Source: Lentibacillus juripiscarius JCM 12147 (GTDB lineage: Bacteria > Bacillota > Bacilli > Bacillales_D > Amphibacillaceae). Taken from it: a DNA stretch of 64,000 bases. A program made the position numbers and the translations under genes. Below the pieces are notes generated by a model, which was not told where the DNA came from, ran no database searches, and saw only the letters and a program-made list of their open reading frames with translations. The stretch is taken from contig BBCA01000004.1 in NCBI GenBank assembly GCA_001311805.1, positions 1 to 64,000 on the forward strand, in the 5' to 3' direction. Shown piece by piece: positions 63,317 through 64,000 of this stretch. Within the stretch, counting starts at the first letter, position 1. The number at the start of each line of letters is the position of its first letter.

Positions 63317-63346
63317 TGGGACACGGAGCCTGTTTCCGCGTCCCCG
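63317..63346. repeat. REP-like element before the cstA stop
   Basis: TGGGACACGGAGCC followed by TGTTTCCGCGTCCCCG. It lies between the terminator and the end of the convergent cstA gene. Confidence 0.8.
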
Positions 63347-63354
63347 GCCTCTTG

Positions 63355-64000
63355 CTAGGCAGCTTCAAGGTCCATTTCAATTTCGTTGGATTTATTCTGT
63401 TTAGCTTTCCGGAAGAACCAGATGGCAAAGACGATGGTTAAGATGATACCGCCAATATGTGACACATCCAGTGAAAGGTTAAAACCAATTTGTGCGTTCA
63501 ATATATAGACAAACACCATATCGGTAATAAACAATGCCGGAATAAGAGAAATCCAGTACCGCTTCCCTTTAACAAGCAGATACATGGTTGCAATCCAAAG
63601 CGCGAGTGATGCAGTCGTCTGGTTGGCCCAAGAGAAATAGCGCCACAGAATATCGAAATCAATTTGCGTTAGAATAAGAGAAATAACGAATAAGGGAACG
63701 GCAATGATTAAGCGATTCGTCACTTTCTTTTGATTGAATTTAATATAATCCGCTATAACAGAACGTGCTGCACGGAACGCTGTATCTCCAGACGTAATAG
63801 GAAGAACAATAACCCCAAGTACAGCAATTGTTCCGCCGACTGCACCAAGCAGAGTCGTAGCTGCCTCATTGACAACCGCTGAAGGTGTACCAGCATTAAT
63901 CAGTTCGTTTAGCTGTTCCCCGTGGAAAAGGCTCATGGAAGCAGCAGCCCAGATCATAGCAATAACAGCCTCTGCAATCATCATCCCGTAAAAATGTACC
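63355..64000 (-). CDS. cstA: Carbon starvation protein CstA, C-terminal part
   Basis: The last 215 or so residues of a CstA-type membrane protein, which imports peptides or pyruvate; the gene continues past the right edge. The visible part begins VHFYGMMIAEAVIAMIWAA, a conserved helix, then ITSGDTAFRAARSVIADYIK, and has about six further membrane helices ending in a charged tail, FFRKAKQNKSNEIEMDLEAA. The open frame runs to base 64000 without a start, consistent with truncation by the window. Whether the N-terminal carbon-starvation domain is intact is not visible. Confidence 0.87.
   Translation of the reverse strand, partial: VHFYGMMIAEAVIAMIWAAASMSLFHGEQLNELINAGTPSAVVNEAATTLLGAVGGTIAVLGVIVLPITSGDTAFRAARSVIADYIKFNQKKVTNRLIIAVPLFVISLILTQIDFDILWRYFSWANQTTASLALWIATMYLLVKGKRYWISLIPALFITDMVFVYILNAQIGFNLSLDVSHIGGIILTIVFAIWFFRKAKQNKSNEIEMDLEAA

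Overview
The window looks like the chromosome of a spore-forming, Gram-positive Bacillaceae, probably of the salt-tolerant Lentibacillus/Virgibacillus/Oceanobacillus type. Pointers are a gamma-type small acid-soluble spore protein, an ilv-leu operon behind a T-box leader with a CcpA-like site, strong AGGAGG ribosome binding sites, many TTG/GTG starts, and B. subtilis-like genes (yojN/yojO, rocB, scr, hmp, yitT). The genus is inference. No rRNA, tRNA or CRISPR array was seen.

Layout. 1-14.5 kb: the ilvB-ilvN-ilvC-leuA-leuB-leuC operon (minus strand) behind an apparently isoleucine-type T-box, then ilvD, a BASS-type transporter, ilvE, and a preQ1-riboswitch operon of queF plus a queuosine-precursor transporter. 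leuD does not follow leuC; the left edge instead carries hairpins that resemble an insertion-sequence end. 14.5-23 kb: proline dehydrogenase, small genes, and a sucrose unit (fructokinase, LacI-type regulator with three operators, PTS EIIBC, sucrose-6-phosphate hydrolase), then sspE. 23-26 kb: a MoxR ATPase plus VWA protein pair. 26-35 kb: a same-strand taurine/sulfonate set (APC permease, Xsc, LysR regulator, taurine aminotransferase, GntR regulator, betaine-type binding lipoprotein). 35-49 kb: mixed genes, including an RNase H-like protein, a DMT transporter, DinB, SIS and amidohydrolase proteins, YitT, a deacetylase-like hydrolase, two oxidoreductases, gene remnants, and small Tyr-rich proteins that may be spore-related. 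49-59 kb: two RocB-like M20 hydrolases, two sodium:alanine symporters, an IclR regulator, an isoaspartyl dipeptidase and a 2-hydroxyacid dehydrogenase, which together suggest dipeptide and amino-acid scavenging. 59-64 kb: flavohemoglobin with an Fnr-like box, an orphan response regulator, a LysM-NlpC/P60 wall hydrolase, and the end of cstA.

Two features run through the whole window. First, about two thirds of the genes are broken by single-base shifts, many of them in homopolymer runs, while the conserved protein continues in another frame. One gene (SIS, 37142-37858) carries two compensating shifts. I read these as uncorrected sequencing indels, so such genes are annotated as single CDS spans with the shift noted. 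Second, from 14.5 kb rightward nearly every intergenic space holds a GGGAC...GTCCC repeat, often as an inverted pair just after a stop codon. This is a REP/BIME-like family with about 25 loci here, and in two genes it supplies the C-terminal codons. Two unrelated 21-bp-period tandem arrays (8562-8729 and 41371-41473) are also unexplained.
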